Positions 1-13,485 of a stretch of 64,000 nt of DNA are shown here, piece by piece (within the stretch, counting starts at the first letter, position 1; every line of letters starts with the position of its first letter). Both the position numbers and the translations under genes were made by a program. The notes beneath the pieces were generated by a model. That model saw only the letters and a program-made list of their open reading frames with translations. It had not been told where the DNA came from and did no database searches. The stretch is from Eonycteris spelaea (lineage: Eukaryota > Chordata > Mammalia > Chiroptera > Pteropodidae): assembly GCA_003508835.1 (NCBI GenBank), contig PUFA01000003.1, forward strand, positions 8,161,501 through 8,225,500, written 5' to 3'.

Positions 1-834
1 AATGTTCCATATATGGAATTAAGCACATTTTGTGGACAAAAATGCACATTAAGTTCCTTAATTTTCATAATATTATATTAACTCTGCTATCTGAAAGTCT
101 GGTTTTCATAGCTACTATAGTAGTAAAATATAAATGAACTCCAAGTTATTGTAAGACCATGTAGTCTTTTTTCTTTATTCTTTTTATTTTTAATTTTTAT
201 TTATTTTTTTGAGACTGTATAGTCTTAACTTAATCATATTGGACTTTGGGAAGACTATCTACTTGGATTATTTCACCTAATTATTCTCAATTATATTTTT
301 ATGAAAGGTTCTACAATAAGTTTACATATGTCCTCTGCTTGCTTTTCTGAAACTCACTGATGGTTGGTCTTGTCCATTACCACTCAGGGCCTCTGTATGA
401 ATATCCATATGAGATAATTCTCTTAGTTTAGAAATAGGAAAACCTTTATGTATTTTGGTAAACTAATATTTATTTTATTCAGCAAATAGGGGTTAACTGA
501 CTAATGTTTGCCTCTACATTTTAGCTGCCATAAACTTAATACAACATTCTAGATCAGAGCCACAGCAACTTTATCATCAGGTGTGATTTCTCATTTCTGA
601 AACATTCATTGTGTTTTTTACTTTGAAAGGAGTTCAAGGTTTTTTAAAAAACAAGGTGTGATCAAGAAAGTAACATAGAAGTTATATCCATTGTGTTTTA
701 GATGGGATAAGAAATGATGAAACATGAGCTTAGAGGCGAGGCAAGGCACTGAAAGAATCTGCAGATTTGATCAGGAGCACTGCTGATAATCAAGGAGGAA
801 ATCACAGAGAACAGGGGAGTGTTTGTCCAAGAAT

Positions 835-1020
835 TAAACTACCCAGGTTCAAAGCTAGGCTTTACCACTTTGTAGCTGTGTGACTGGGAGAGTAAAATTA
901 ACTCCTGTGCTCCTTAGTTACCTCATCTTTCATCTATAAAATGAAGGCAATAATAGTCCCTATAAGATAAGGTGGTTGTTATGAGGGTTAAGATTATATG
1001 CATGTTAGAATAATGTTTCA
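835..1020 (+). mobile_element. MIR SINE fragment, sense
   Basis: Order of motifs matches the MIR consensus: a degenerate 'accaggttcaaa' box, 'ttgtagctgtgtgac', 'cctcatctttcatctataaaatg' in diverged form, then 'gtggttgttatgagg'. MIR is an old tRNA-derived SINE shared by mammals. This copy is heavily diverged and inert. Confidence 0.85.
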
Positions 1021-1139
1021 TACAGAATACTTTTTATATAAGTATTTGTTATTGTTATTATAAAAAGAGGGAAAAGAACATTTTTGAAATCACAGACTGT
1101 TGAGCTTTATCTTGACTCTCAGTAAAAACTAGAGTGTAT

Positions 1140-1990
1140 TATTAAACAGATGACTGTGAGCATTTAGAAATGGAAGTAGTGATCCCTGGAAGGCATTATG
1201 GATTCTCTAAATTAATTCATGTCAAACTAAATTAATTTATTTTTGATAGGATTATTAGACTTATACATCAGGAGGATGCTCCTGTTGGAGCTAAATTTCA
1301 GCCAGTCATTTGACATGGTCTGTTATGAACCTCTCTCAAAAGTGATGGACAAATATAAACTAGGTGATAGTGTAATTAAATGGATTTGTAGCAGATTGAA
1401 CATCCATAGACAAAGTGTATTGATTAGCTAATCCGTATCAGTCTGAAAGAGATCCCAGAGGCAGCCACATGGTTTGTTGCTTTGTTTTCCACTGCCTTGT
1501 TCAGCTCTGTCATGAATAACTTGGAGGAATACATCAAAGTCATGCTTGTCAAATGTGTGGATATCAGAAAATAAAAAGGGAAACTGAACAGTTGAACAGA
1601 AGAATAATGATTCCAAAAGGATTTTATAAGCTTGAACAAATAACCTGAACCTAAAAAGATGAGGTTTAGCTGAGATAAGTATTTTTCAAATGTGTGTATG
1701 TCACAAAGAATAGCTATTACCCTGGATAATCAGATATTTGGGAATAAGATTTCAGAGGCTGCAAAATGTATTGAAACAAACACTAGTGTGCATTAAACAA
1801 AGAAACATTTATATCTAGCAAGTTTGCAAATTACACCATAGAATTATGCATGCGATTTTAGAAGCAAATGTTGAAAGATCTGGAAGTTTTAGTTGATTGA
1901 CAGTGTGAGGACTGCTAAATAAAAAATGCACGTGTCATATTAAGTTGCATTAATGTAATTATAGGAGTTAGCAAAAGAGAAGTAATAGTT
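1140..1990 (+). mobile_element. CR1/L3 LINE fragment with reverse-transcriptase remnant
   Basis: A frame at 1243-1431 reads LNFSQSFDMVCYEPLSKVMD followed by KYKLGDSVIKWICSRL. This matches the LDFSKAFDTVSH...L..KM..YGLD...IRWI pattern of CR1-clade reverse transcriptases, with the F-D of the palm subdomain visible. Flanking nucleotides also follow CR1/L3: 'gtcaaactaaattaattt' before the frame and 'agttttagttgattgacag' and 'aagttgcattaat' after it, around 1880-1960. Stops and shifts after 1431 show that it is dead. L3/CR1 stopped moving early in mammalian history, so this is an old relic. It is not an ASXL3 exon. Confidence 0.85.
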
Positions 1991-3364
1991 TCACTATACT
2001 GTATTATATTTTCATCAAACTACATGTAGGATGTTTATTAATGCTATTTAGTTTATTTCACTTAGTATAATTCTTAAAGACATGTTTTACAAGTGACATT
2101 GGCAAATAAGAATATTCAAAGAAGAGTGTTTTGGAAGGTAGTAGCAGCGAGCTCTTTTATGTGAGGATTGATGGAAGAAACTGAGGCTCCATTAGCTTGG
2201 AAACAAAGGGAGACTGGGCCCCTAACTGTTTTCAAACAGGTAGCAATATATCATGTGAATCAATCACTAGACCCCATTTTGTAAATTTATATAACACATT
2301 CCTTTATTTTAAGCTTAAATGTTAGGAAAGTGCTTGGAATTTAATATTAAATAATTGTCACATTCAAAGGTAAAAACTAGTAGTACATAGTAGAAATGAT
2401 AGAAAAGCAGAATTTTTTACTTGATGCACATAAAAAACTTTTTAACAATTAGTAGGTTCTGAATAGAGTAGACTGCAAATTTCTGTTGGGGGAGGATTTC
2501 TTTTTCATTAAAGAGATGTTTTACTTTTTTAAAAAGGGTTAATATTATTTAAATAATTATTAATTTTTTAACCTTTTTTTACACATTGTAGAAATTCTGA
2601 GTGTCCCTCACTTTGTTTTTTTTTGTTTTTTTTCTCTTTGAAAAAGAAATGCCAGCTGTTTCAAAAGATTAGAAACTTATGGAGATAGAGAAAAGTTGCC
2701 AAATTCCCACAGGAGATTCGAATTCAGTTCTCAGTATTGTCTGCAAATTCAGGTAATGATGACCTCTGAACTGTTCTAGGCCTCAGGAAGCATTTCTCTA
2801 CTCTCAGCTATGCTCAAGTTTTATGAAACTGGGCAAGTAAAATAATTTTACTGTAAGACAGAATTTACTTGGATGGATATTCTATGGTACTCTATGTCAC
2901 AGTTGCTTGAAAGTTTGTCTCTACGTATACATTGTTGGAGGTAAGCTGTTACTGTTGATAGTCTGTATTTTTACTTGATTTATAACATAAGTTTAAGATG
3001 ATAATTTGTCCCTGTAGCGTACTCTTCTTCCTAGGCAACAGAACAGAGTCTAAAAGAATACTATATAATCTCACTTGCTAAACACAGGAAGAAAGACTGT
3101 TGTATGATGAAACTAGGTACAGCATAGTGCAGGATTACCTCTGCATGTGCAGTGGAATAAATTTGGCAGTGATTAGGTGATGAGAGATGGCAGTGTGGGG
3201 CTAACCTGATTATAGAAACTCTGGTACAGTTTATGCAGGAAATCTCAAGGATCACATCTAATATCCATCAATTCGTTGTTGTTACTGTTGTTGTTGTTAG
3301 CCCTCGTCTTTGTATTGAAAAGATTCATGTTTCTAGGCTGAGCTCACTGGCCCCCTCCCCAAGT

Positions 3365-3570
3365 AATAGTATTAGCTAATGTTTATTAACACTTATTGCT
3401 GTGCAGTCGTTCATCATATTGGAATAACAAGCACTTTACATTAATTATGTCATTTAGTTCTCAACATATTTACAAATGAGGAAGTGAAGAAACAGATCAG
3501 AGAAGTTAAATATCTGAGATCGGACAGTTAGTGAATAAAGGTTTCCTTGTACACCTGACTCCAAAGCTCA
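3365..3570 (-). mobile_element. MIR SINE fragment, antisense
   Basis: Contains 'agctaatgtttattaacac', 'caagcactttacattaatta' and 'acaaatgaggaagtgaagaa', the reverse-complement MIR order (size-class box, 'tttacagatgaggaaactgag' box, 'aagttaa' box). Confidence 0.85.
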
Positions 3571-4479
3571 TAACTTTATTATTCTATAAAAGTTCCTAAT
3601 ATAGAGCAACTCAAAACATAGCCCAAAATTGACTTGGTCTTTATCGAAGCCTATTTAGCAGTGATACAGATGTGAATGAGGACCAAGGTTCTTGATCTCA
3701 GGAGGCTTGCAATATGGCAGGAAAAATATCATTAAACAGATAATACTGATTAATGACAGTTTTGACAGCTGCTACCAAGGGAAAGTACTGTTTAAACCAT
3801 TATCTGCGAGTTTGAGAAAATATCTGATTATTCTTAAGTGTGAGATTACCGAAGTGGGGATTATGAGGTAGATATTGTGTATAATATCTTCACTGTAGGC
3901 CCTCAGTTTCTGTAAACCCCGTGTGCTCATGACTAGAAACTATTTAACTAGACCCATCACTTAGAGGCTGCTCCTGGGCTCTTTATTTTCTTGGAGGCAG
4001 CTTTCTTCTGGGTGAGGTAGGCCTGATTCTCAGAGCTATTATAACAAAATTTCCATATCTTTTAAGTCACACATTCACAAATATTACTGTGGCATATAAT
4101 TTCCCCATGAAATGCATGCAAGTGGAATAAAAAAATTATAAGTATCATCTTTAAACCTTTACCTAGTAATCACATACCTTAAGTATAGAGCACAACCTAA
4201 TTGAGGTTTACGTGAGGTGCTGTCACTTTTTGTGTGATTTTTTCCTATCTGAGTACTTCTAGTGATCCAAATTCATGTTTCATCAAAATGACACAGACCT
4301 TTGAGGTTTCTGAGGAATAGCGGAAATAGGGAATGTTAAATACATGAATCCTTAAATCAATTATAAGATATGCACGACCTCTAGAGGCTTAGCATTAAGG
4401 AGCTGTCTAATATAAGTATTAGATGCTCTTATTATATTTAAATATTGTCATCATAATAATCATATATACAAATCTTGTC

Positions 4480-4675
4480 TTTCCACTTACTAGTTTTGTT
4501 ACCTTGAACCAATTACTTCAACTTTGTACATCTCAGAGAAAGTTAATTCTGCCTTTCTTATGTATCTCTTTGAGTTATAAAGGACAAATAAAATGCGTTG
4601 TATCAAAAGTAAATGAAATGATATATGTTGTGTGAGCACTCTGTAACTGTAGAGAGCTGCTACATAATGGCTTAT
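4480..4675 (+). mobile_element. Probable MIR fragment, sense
   Basis: Diverged match to the MIR body: 'cacttactagttttgttacc', 'caattacttcaactttgtac', then a tail 'gtgagcactctgtaactg'. The match is partial and could be coincidental over parts. Confidence 0.5.
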
Positions 4676-5819
4676 TTTATAATCCCCAAATTACTTACCT
4701 GAGACATGAGACCTTAAACAGCTAAACATTTTAATGAACTGCCAGTATTGATCATAGGAAGACATAATACTGTTAGAAGAGGGAGAGAGCATAGTGTTTG
4801 ATGCCAATCAAATATATATCAGAGGCGATTTTAAATTGTGAAAATCTTTTTATTTTGAAATCAAATAAATAAACTCCAAATATTTTATTTAGGGCCCTCA
4901 AACCCAAGATTTTAACCATTAGATGAATACTGGTCTAATGTATTCACCTTAGGGATACTGAACTGACTTCCCTCTTTGAGAGACACCAAGGAAATTTTAA
5001 GTAGGCCCTAAAATATTTAAAACATTATATTTATTATGTTAAAATCATCGAACCTATAATAGAAAAAAATATGTTCTTAGCTTTGCCTGTGCCCTTGATG
5101 ATTTGGCAAACTCTCTCTCCTTCTCTTAACTATGTTACTGTCCTTTTTGCAGGTTTTTTCTCCTTTTACTGGGACATATAGAAGGTCTGGGGGAGGTTGT
5201 TTCTGGGATGAATCTATCTTGACTCAAGGGGCATGAATCTAGATTGTCTTTGAGATAGGCTCTGATATAGTCACGTAAGTAAAGAAGATAAAATCCTGTG
5301 GTGTATTTGGCAATTCTACACATCTGCTCACAGGCTCTGAAAAATAAAAGAGGGTCCATTGCTAGGAAGGTAGCTGATTGTATATATTTGTATTCCTAGC
5401 CCTGGAAGTCCTTTTATTTTTGAAGAGCAATACTGAATTTGAAACCTGCTGGGAGTGGCAGTGCAGAAGAAAGAAGGTAGTTGAGAATTGAAAGGACTTT
5501 AGTGTGTGAGGCGGAAGTGTGAGAGGTGCAAGACACAACTCCTAGGGAGTGAGAGTGAAGTGGAATCACTAATATAGCTCTAACACAGGAGAACAATTTG
5601 TTTTACAAAGAAAGGGACATTTTATGTGAAGATTGAACACTGCGACAGACTGATTTGTGTAGAAAAGGTAGTGATATCTGGCCAGTGGTTTCCAATTACA
5701 GCCTGTTCTTAGCAGTGCTAGCTCTACGAATTCTAGCTGCAGATATTCTTAGGGAAACTTGGTGGTTTTAGGGGCCTATTTTTGAGGAAATAAATTATAA
5801 AGCAGCTCAGTTTTCAGCA

Positions 5820-7600
5820 AAAAATTTTTGACAAGAACTAGAAAAGATCAGTTTTTATCCAAAGTAAATAATGTAGGAAAGAGAAAACAGCTATTGAAAA
5901 GGAGACACAATTCACATTACTTATAAAAAATGACTGTAATTGTATACTATTGGATCTATTAAGTATTCAATTAGCTGTTCATAGAAATAATAATAATCAC
6001 AATTCAATGAATTTTGTATATATTAGCAATAAAATGTGAGAATATTATCTGAAAAAGTATTCATCGTTGCAACTGAAAATATAAAACAATAAAAAGCTTA
6101 TTACAGTTTATAAAATGAAACTTAAACACATGGAACGATGTGTGTAAATTTCTTTAAAATTTAATTAAATGTCTCATTTCATTCTAATCTGAATTTCATC
6201 TGGAAATATAAAGAAGTGAACAATTAAAAATTTAAGAAGGAATAATGAGAGGACTGTCTTATCCAGATAGTAAAATGTATTATGACAGCAATTTAAAATA
6301 GTGTGGTGCTGGCACAACAATGGATCAAAAGATCAGAGGAACATAGCAGGACCCCTGGATCAGCCCCAAGGACAGTGGTTTGCAGTTTATTTGAGAAACC
6401 CTGAAAATTCCCAGAAGTTCCTTTAGCCATTGGAGGGAGTAAGTATGGGAGCTCTAAGCTCTTCTATTTCCACCTCAGCAAGAGCAGCTCTGCTTTTGTG
6501 CATTTTAAATATTGGGTTCCCACATTTATATGTTGGTTTTACAACCAAGAGAGTTTTCATTGCTCTAATGTTAATATGTGGTGGAGGATGCCTCACTAAC
6601 TGTGATGAGCTTCAGAAACAAATTATGTTGGGGAATCTCAAATTATTAATAGGAAGTGGGAGGCTTCAGTTAGTGCTTCACCTTAGTACAAAAACATAAA
6701 TTACAGATGAATTTAAATATAAAAACCTAAAATAACTTGAAATATTTTTAGATATTTGCATGCTTCTTGGGTTAAGGGAATTTCTAAACATAAGAGCAGT
6801 AGAAGTAACAATGGAAAAATCTGATGCAGTTGTTAATATGGAAATAGAAAACTTCACGTCACCTAAAAATATCCAAAAAATAAGCAACAAAAGAAATGAG
6901 TATGTATTATTAATATGAAAGTAATTAATATTATTATTTTATAAAGCTTTTTACACATTAATAAGAAAAACAGACATATCCCAAGTCCCATATCCTATTC
7001 CATAAGATTCATTTGAAAAAACCTTTATCATCATTAGTGTTTACAGAAGTATAATAAAAAGACCAATGAATTACCTGTTTAGTTGACCTACTAAGTTGGT
7101 AAATATTACTAAAAGGTTCATGCTTAACACTGGTAAAGTTGTGGTGAAGGAGGCAGATCCAGTTCTGAGAGAATAAATAATTAAAATCTTTCTGGAAACA
7201 GTTGGCAGTGTGTCAGAGACATGATGGAACTTACATTCGACTCAATAATATTCTAAGAATGTTTCATCCAGTGTATTCTTCAGAAATTCATATTTATTAA
7301 TTGAATTTTTAAAACAATTAAAATGCCTGTCCTTAGTGATATGTTAATTATGATGCCTATTTTGAAGAATTCAGATTACATAGAGAAAAGACAACTAATA
7401 ACATATATACATACTTTGTAAAATTATATTAAAAATAATATATGTGAATAAAAAAACTAGAAGGAAAACAAATATTAGCAGTAGTTAATGTCCTTGGTTA
7501 CAGGCTTGTGGGTGCATTTCTTTTCTATAATATGGGTGTGAGTTGTTTTTTTCTAATTTTTGCTATCAGAAAGCAAGATTATTTTCAGTAATTATCCATG
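5820..7600 (+). mobile_element. Old L1 LINE fragment, sense
   Basis: The late ORF2 signature 'aaatagtgtggtgctggcac' occurs at about 6294-6313. It is followed by A-rich sequence, a diverged 'ggtgaaggaggcagatcc' / 'ctggaaacagttggcagtg' block near 7145-7210 and then an AT-rich 3' end. Reading frames are broken throughout, so this is a dead ancient L1 (L1M type). Borders are approximate because the ends fade into AT-rich intron. Confidence 0.75.
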
Positions 7601-10509
7601 GCAAACTTTAAAATTGGATTTCTTATTTTGTCACAATTACATTATTATTACCCGAGCCAGTCTGAACCTGTCTTGATTATCTGGAATAGTCATTGGACCT
7701 ATTTGTGGAAAAATCTTATTGGGATAAATAGTCTTAAGAATTGTGGCTGATCTTACTCCCTTCCCTGCTCTATTACAGCCTTGACCCCAGCATTAAAAGA
7801 GGTAGTTACAAGATGGAAAACAATTGGAGGAACCTGTTAAATTCAAAATAAATATTACATAACCATGAAAACATAGCCCAATACTAGTTGTATTTGAAAA
7901 TGTCATGAAGGATAATCCAGAAAGTGTAATTTTGCAGGACATATGAAACTGTAATACCTCAGAGCCAAGAAATTGTTGGGGCAATGGGCAGTTACTCAAG
8001 CTAACACTTGGACCTGGTGACTTACGACGCCATTTCGCTCTGCCTGCCGCTTCTTTCACTGTAGCGTTGGAGTATGGCTGCCTGAGAGTCTGATTCATGT
8101 CTCTGCCATGTGTCACATTATTTTGATGGTATCAATGTTTGTTCTGTGAAGGTAATTTCTCTCTATCTTTTGTTCTATTAATGTTCACACAGCTAGTTCA
8201 GTGAAGCTTGTTCACACCCAGGAACCTCTCCTCTGTCTCCTTTCTCTGTCTTTCAGGAACTGAGGGTGGCTTCTGGTGTTTTGTGTGGCTTCATTTCCTT
8301 CCTGCCTCTCATCCACTTCATGATGTAATTCTTGGCACTTTTACTTCCTTTGTAGAGTAGGATGTGATGTCATAGAGAAGGGGACAGGGCTATCCAAATT
8401 CTCTCAATTGCTGGGAGGAGCTGCCCAGGTGTGCTGAGGGGCCTGTACTCAGGAAGAGAAACAGGGAATCCTCCACAGTGAGTAACCCCACTTTCGAGTG
8501 CACCCAAATTTCTGTTAAAACGTTGCCCAGTACACTGAAGTTACCTCTTCAGCCCTTTCTGGATTTAATCAGTTTGCCTTTTGGACATTCCCAGTTCAGC
8601 TCAATTTTCCTCCTGTCCTTTCTCCTCTATCCCCTTCTTTCCGCCATCCTGTACCTCTCCCCTCTAGTTCCCCTTTCCTTGCTTGCTTACTTGTGTATGT
8701 CTGTGTCCTTTGACCTTCTGCCCATATCTTTTCTGAGAGACCATCAGTGTCCCCAGCATTGCCTATCATTTGGGGGTGATGCCCACCCTATATATGGTCC
8801 AAATGGCCATAGCATCTCCTTTCAGTAATTCATGAGAATGTACTGCTCTACTTACAGTTCTTATGTTAAAAGTTCTGTCAGCTTTTTTGTTCTCATGTCT
8901 ATTTCTTTTCCTCCCTTCTTTGTGATTTAATCTTTCCCCCTTTCAGCTCTATTATGCAGTTTCCTTCTTGCCTTTTTTTTAACCAATGTTTTTACACTTT
9001 AGTCCTCTTCCCTGTACAGCTATGCCTATGTTTCTTTTTCCCCCTTTCCCAGTTTTAAGTTCGGCTCTCCAGCGTCCTCTGTGAGGACAAGTTTCCTTCT
9101 TTCCTAATGGTATACTTGTTGCCATACCCTCTTTCTAATGTTGCTTTTATTTTTATATTCTTTAAAGAACTTACCAAGTACGACTAAGGGACTGATCCAA
9201 ACTGGGAAAAGTGGGGAAATTTCCTGGGAACTAGACAGGCGACAAGAAGAAAGTGGCCCTAATGGTGAGGTGGGGCTGGCTGTATGTAACTCATTGGAGG
9301 ACTTCGATGAACAGAACCTTTGCTAGTGACCCAGTTGAAATTTGGCCATGGATAGTAGGAGAGATCACAGAGCTCTTTTGAACAGATGTGGAAGCCTTTT
9401 CCATTTTAGTTTTTAGAGGACCCTATTAATTCTTAAAAATTTGTGATCCTTCTGGTAGATAATCACAAAATAGAACTCTAGAATCTTTAAGTTGTATGGG
9501 GCCATGACTTGTGCAGAAGCTCCTGTACAGCATCTTTAAGTAGGTGTTGTCTGCCCTAGGAGGGAGGGAGTCATTGTGAAGATGTGTGTAGACTTGTCTC
9601 TTGTTCTCAAAGGTGGTCCCTGTAGTTCAGGTTGGTGAGCAGTGTGGACACTGCTATTTACTGCTTTCAAGACATTTAGTTAAGTCTCTGGAGAAGTAAA
9701 GGAACTTGATTTCCAGGGCTGATGGTCTAATGCCTGTGGAATTAGCTATGGCCCATGCATCATTATGTCCCTCACACTTGTTTAAAAGAAGTCCCTTCTA
9801 TTCAAAAATAAGTAGGACAGAAGGAGAGAGGAAAAATGGGATTCAGTTTATAAAACGGAGATGGGCTGAATGGGAAGAGGAAGGGGTTTACTTGAAATTA
9901 ATTGGAAAAGGCAAAAGAAAGGAAACTGAGCTGAACTGGAAAACGTACTGGAATGAGCCTTGGGTTTCTGTATGCTTCTTTCCATTTTGGCCACAAAGTA
10001 TTTTTTTCTCACTTTATTTTTAATATGAAAGAGGATGATCAAAATATAAATCCAATGACGTTCTTTTTGACCAGCATTTTGTTCTCTGCTATTGGTACTA
10101 TTCAGGCTCCATGTTTCCAAGGTCCTGGAAATTTAGGAAACATTTTAACAGCCTGAAAGCATGTCTTTAATCATAAAATACTAGTAATTTTAGTAAAGGA
10201 AATTATGTGCATTTATTAACTTGTTTTTTTAGGCTTCATGTTTCATTTTTTTTGGTTTAATACATCTTTGTGACAGTTTTTGAAGAATGGCCCCTATTGT
10301 TGCAGAAATTTCCATAAATGTCCAGAAAAAAAAATTGTTACATTTTTACTTTGGACACTTGAGCTGTGTGATGGGACCTTACTTATTTTGATATAACAGC
10401 CCCTTACCCTTTAGAATTTTGAGGAAACATTGCATGATTCATACATGTTTTCATTTTATATGCTTCTGTGCAATAATCTATGAATCTTATGTTTATTTTT
10501 ATTTTTTAG

Positions 10510-10629
<120 letters not shown>

Positions 10630-11064
10630 TAATAATTGCCACTAATTACAAAGCAATAGGTGTATTTAGATACTGATATGTTGTTGATTGTGATTAAGTA
10701 AATACCTGCAAATTCTTTTTGACTGCCACATACTTGGATGACCCAAGATTTCCTTGAAACTGCGTGTGCTTCATAAATTACATTAGACATGTTATGTGAA
10801 GGTACTTCGTAACAAAGAACAGCCTATGTGAATTACCACTTATGAGTCGCTCCTCTTCTCTTTCTTGTAAAAGAAGATTGTGTTTCTGAAAGTGAATAAT
10901 GAAAGAGAAACACTTTTACAGGCTTAATAGATAGATCCCAGGATATAAAGATGAGCTTGCGCTGATAAAATTCGAAGTGCCAGTGAATGTGTTTGAAAAT
11001 TTAGTCCTCTTATGTTTAGAACTCCTCTACTTGGAGTGTCATTAATTAGCTTTCAAGCCTTTAA

Positions 11065-11470
11065 AAAAAAGTTTTATTGAGATATCATACAGCATAAAAT
11101 TCACCCTTTTAAATGTACAATTCGGTGGTTTTTAGTATACAAAGTTATGCAGTTATCACCATTTTCTATTTGGCACACACTCATCACCCTAAAATGAAAC
11201 TCTAATACCCATTAATAGTCATCCTTTTTCCCCCAGCCTCTGGTAACTGCTAATCTACTTTTTGTGTCTATGAATTTGCCTATTCTGGACATTTCATATA
11301 GGTGGAATTATACATTATGTATCCTTTTGAGACTAGTTTCTTTCACGTAGCATAATGTTTTCAGGGTTCATCAATGTTGTGGCATGAATCAGTGCTTCAT
11401 TACCCTTTTGTTGCCAAATAACATTCTATTGTATGGATATACCACATTTTATCTGTGACAATCCTTTTTT
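11065..11470 (-). mobile_element. L1 3' end (L1MA/MB type), antisense
   Basis: Reads as the reverse complement of an L1 3' region: 'gttttattgagatatcatac', 'aaaattcacccttttaaatg', 'acaattcggtggtttttagt', 'cctattctggacatttcata', 'tttcacgtagcataatgttt', 'ctattgtatggatataccac'. The order is colinear over about 400 bases, which makes the call secure. Confidence 0.93.
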
Positions 11471-13374
11471 TATTAACTTTACACTTTTGGCTGTAGTAAG
11501 CAGTTTAGGGCTATATATATGATATCATTCAAGGAGTGAAAAGTTTGTTAGAGAATAAAATAACCACAGAGTTGCCATATATGTGTATGTTGCCATCTGT
11601 GCTACAAAGTGGATTTGTTTGTATGAAGTTGTCCACCTGCAAACCACTGAGCGTGCAGTAGTTGTAACTCGGTGAAAATTAAACCTGCTGAGCTACCCTT
11701 TGAATGTTTTGACTGATGCTGAGATATTACAGCTGAGAAAAAGGGATATCCTTATAGACCCAACTTTTCCTAGAAAATCAGTATTACCTATGACTCCTGT
11801 AATTGTGAAGTGTGTTAATATCAAACTCTACCTGTTTAAAATACATCTTTGGAAGTTCAATCCATGAACATCTCGATTTAATGGATATAAGACACCTAGG
11901 CTCAGAATTTCATCTTTTTGGATGCTTTTTCTGCTCGTTCTGAAGAAACAGCCCGAGATAATATAACTACACCGTTTTGCAATAATCGTTCTCCCGTATA
12001 GTGGAGGCAGCAATGAGCAGGGAAGTTGCTGACAGAGCCCTATAGCTTGTTAGAAGAGATCCCGTTCTTCTAAGCCAGATGTCAGTATAAGGAGTTAGAG
12101 AACAAAATGGGGACACCTGGAAATTAATTTTCTCCTTGCCTCCTGTCAAAAACCCTGAAAATATTTGTGCAATTTAGAAAACACTGAAAATCTTTGTGCC
12201 AAAGCCTGAAGAATAAAAGAGATAAAAATCTAAGGATATCAACTCATTTTGAATGTGGGCTCTGTGCCAGAAGAATCTGCCAGTGCAGACAGAAAAAGCA
12301 GATCCTATAAGCAGACATTTGAAATTTGTCCATTACGACATTTTTCTCCACGGGAGTGACTATGCTGCTATCAGTTGTTACATACCTTGAGATATAAAAT
12401 TCCTGTACCATGGCTTTGAACAGCATTTTAATTACCCTTTTTGTAACAGCATTATTTATATTTTTCAAAATGCCAGTCTTCCCAGAATGGTATATTAAAG
12501 GGTTTTAAGCATACATAGTTGTGGTTAATAAAACAAAAAACAAAACAGCTTCTTTAGAGCATATAGAACAGTAGTACCTGCAAGGAATTCACAAGTTGAA
12601 CAGGCAAAGAGAGAGATGATAGTTCCATTTAAGTTCTATTCTGTAAATCAGCTGTGCATTGAAGGCCTCAAACTATGCTTTTATGTTTCTATTTCTAAAT
12701 TTCTTTAAATCTCTTCCTGCTGTCAGTGGGACCTGATCCTTATGACTGTATATCTGTGACCACTCTCATTCTTTTTTCTAGTTCCAGTTTGCTTATTAGG
12801 TCATCTCTAAAGTAAAGTGTATAGATTTTGAATGAGTTTTGGGCTTTCCTGCATGTTATTATGTTTTAGGGAACAGATATGACATTTATTTTGCCTGCTC
12901 AGTATTTATTTTGCTACTTTCCACATTCTTAAATATTTTCCAAGTATTTAAGGCAGTTGAGTAATTGAAGTATAACTGTATCTATTTTTCTTGAGTTACA
13001 TTTAGAAATCCCATCATCATAAGTTCAAATGTAGCTGTTTAATTTCTAAGTATTTATTAATGGCATATTTTTCAAGCAATGCAGGTTTGTGATATGCTTA
13101 GATAAATGTAGGGGAGTGACTATGAAAGTTACTAATATGGCCATGACCTTCTGGTGGACCTTTCTCTATGGGTGAGAGATCATATTAATAATAATATTCC
13201 CTCCAAAAGTCCACCACTGTACCTAGCATTCTAGAAGAGGCAAGATTGGGTTTTTAATTCATCAGCATTCTTAAGGTGGCTTTAAAGTAATGCTATTTGT
13301 TTCAGGTACCCTAGGGGTCCTTTATTCTATATGTTAGGTAGAGCTCCTGTAGTGTTTACTTCACTGCACTATAA

Positions 13375-13485
13375 TTTTTGTCCTTGTATGTTTTCCTGAT
13401 GGTTTGTGAGCTCTTTAAGGGCAGGGCACCTAACACTCCTGGCACTTGGCAGACAGTCAGTAATTATTTGTTGAGTAAATAATCT
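13375..13485 (+). mobile_element. LINE2 3' end, sense
   Basis: Shows the L2 tail 'gtgagctctttaagggcagg' ... 'cctggcacttggcagacagt' ... 'atttgttgagtaaataat', in the usual order and ending with the TGAATGAA-like terminus. Confidence 0.85.

Larger units (their letters stand above)
1..10509 (+). other. ASXL3: ASXL3 intron 1, 3' part
   Basis: Intron sequence up to the acceptor at 10509. It holds a MIR copy, a CR1/L3 LINE fragment (1140-1990), an antisense MIR (3365-3570), a probable further MIR (4480-4675) and a long decayed L1 (5820-7600). Apart from these, 1990-3360, 4680-5820 and 7600-10500 show only AT-rich single-copy sequence. The stretch 7940-9120 is noticeably richer in C and T on the + strand and contains a 116-codon open frame at 8478-8828. 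I see no homology or splice structure for that frame and do not call it a gene. The last 300 bases before exon 2 contain no repeat that I recognise. Confidence 0.85.

Noticed and set aside
7793..8116. 107-codon minus-strand frame
   Set aside because: No domain, no start context, no partner exon. Not supported.
8478..8828. 116-codon plus-strand frame with hydrophobic Leu/Ser-rich peptide
   Set aside because: The composition follows from a C/T-rich DNA stretch. No homologue recognised, no splice or promoter evidence.
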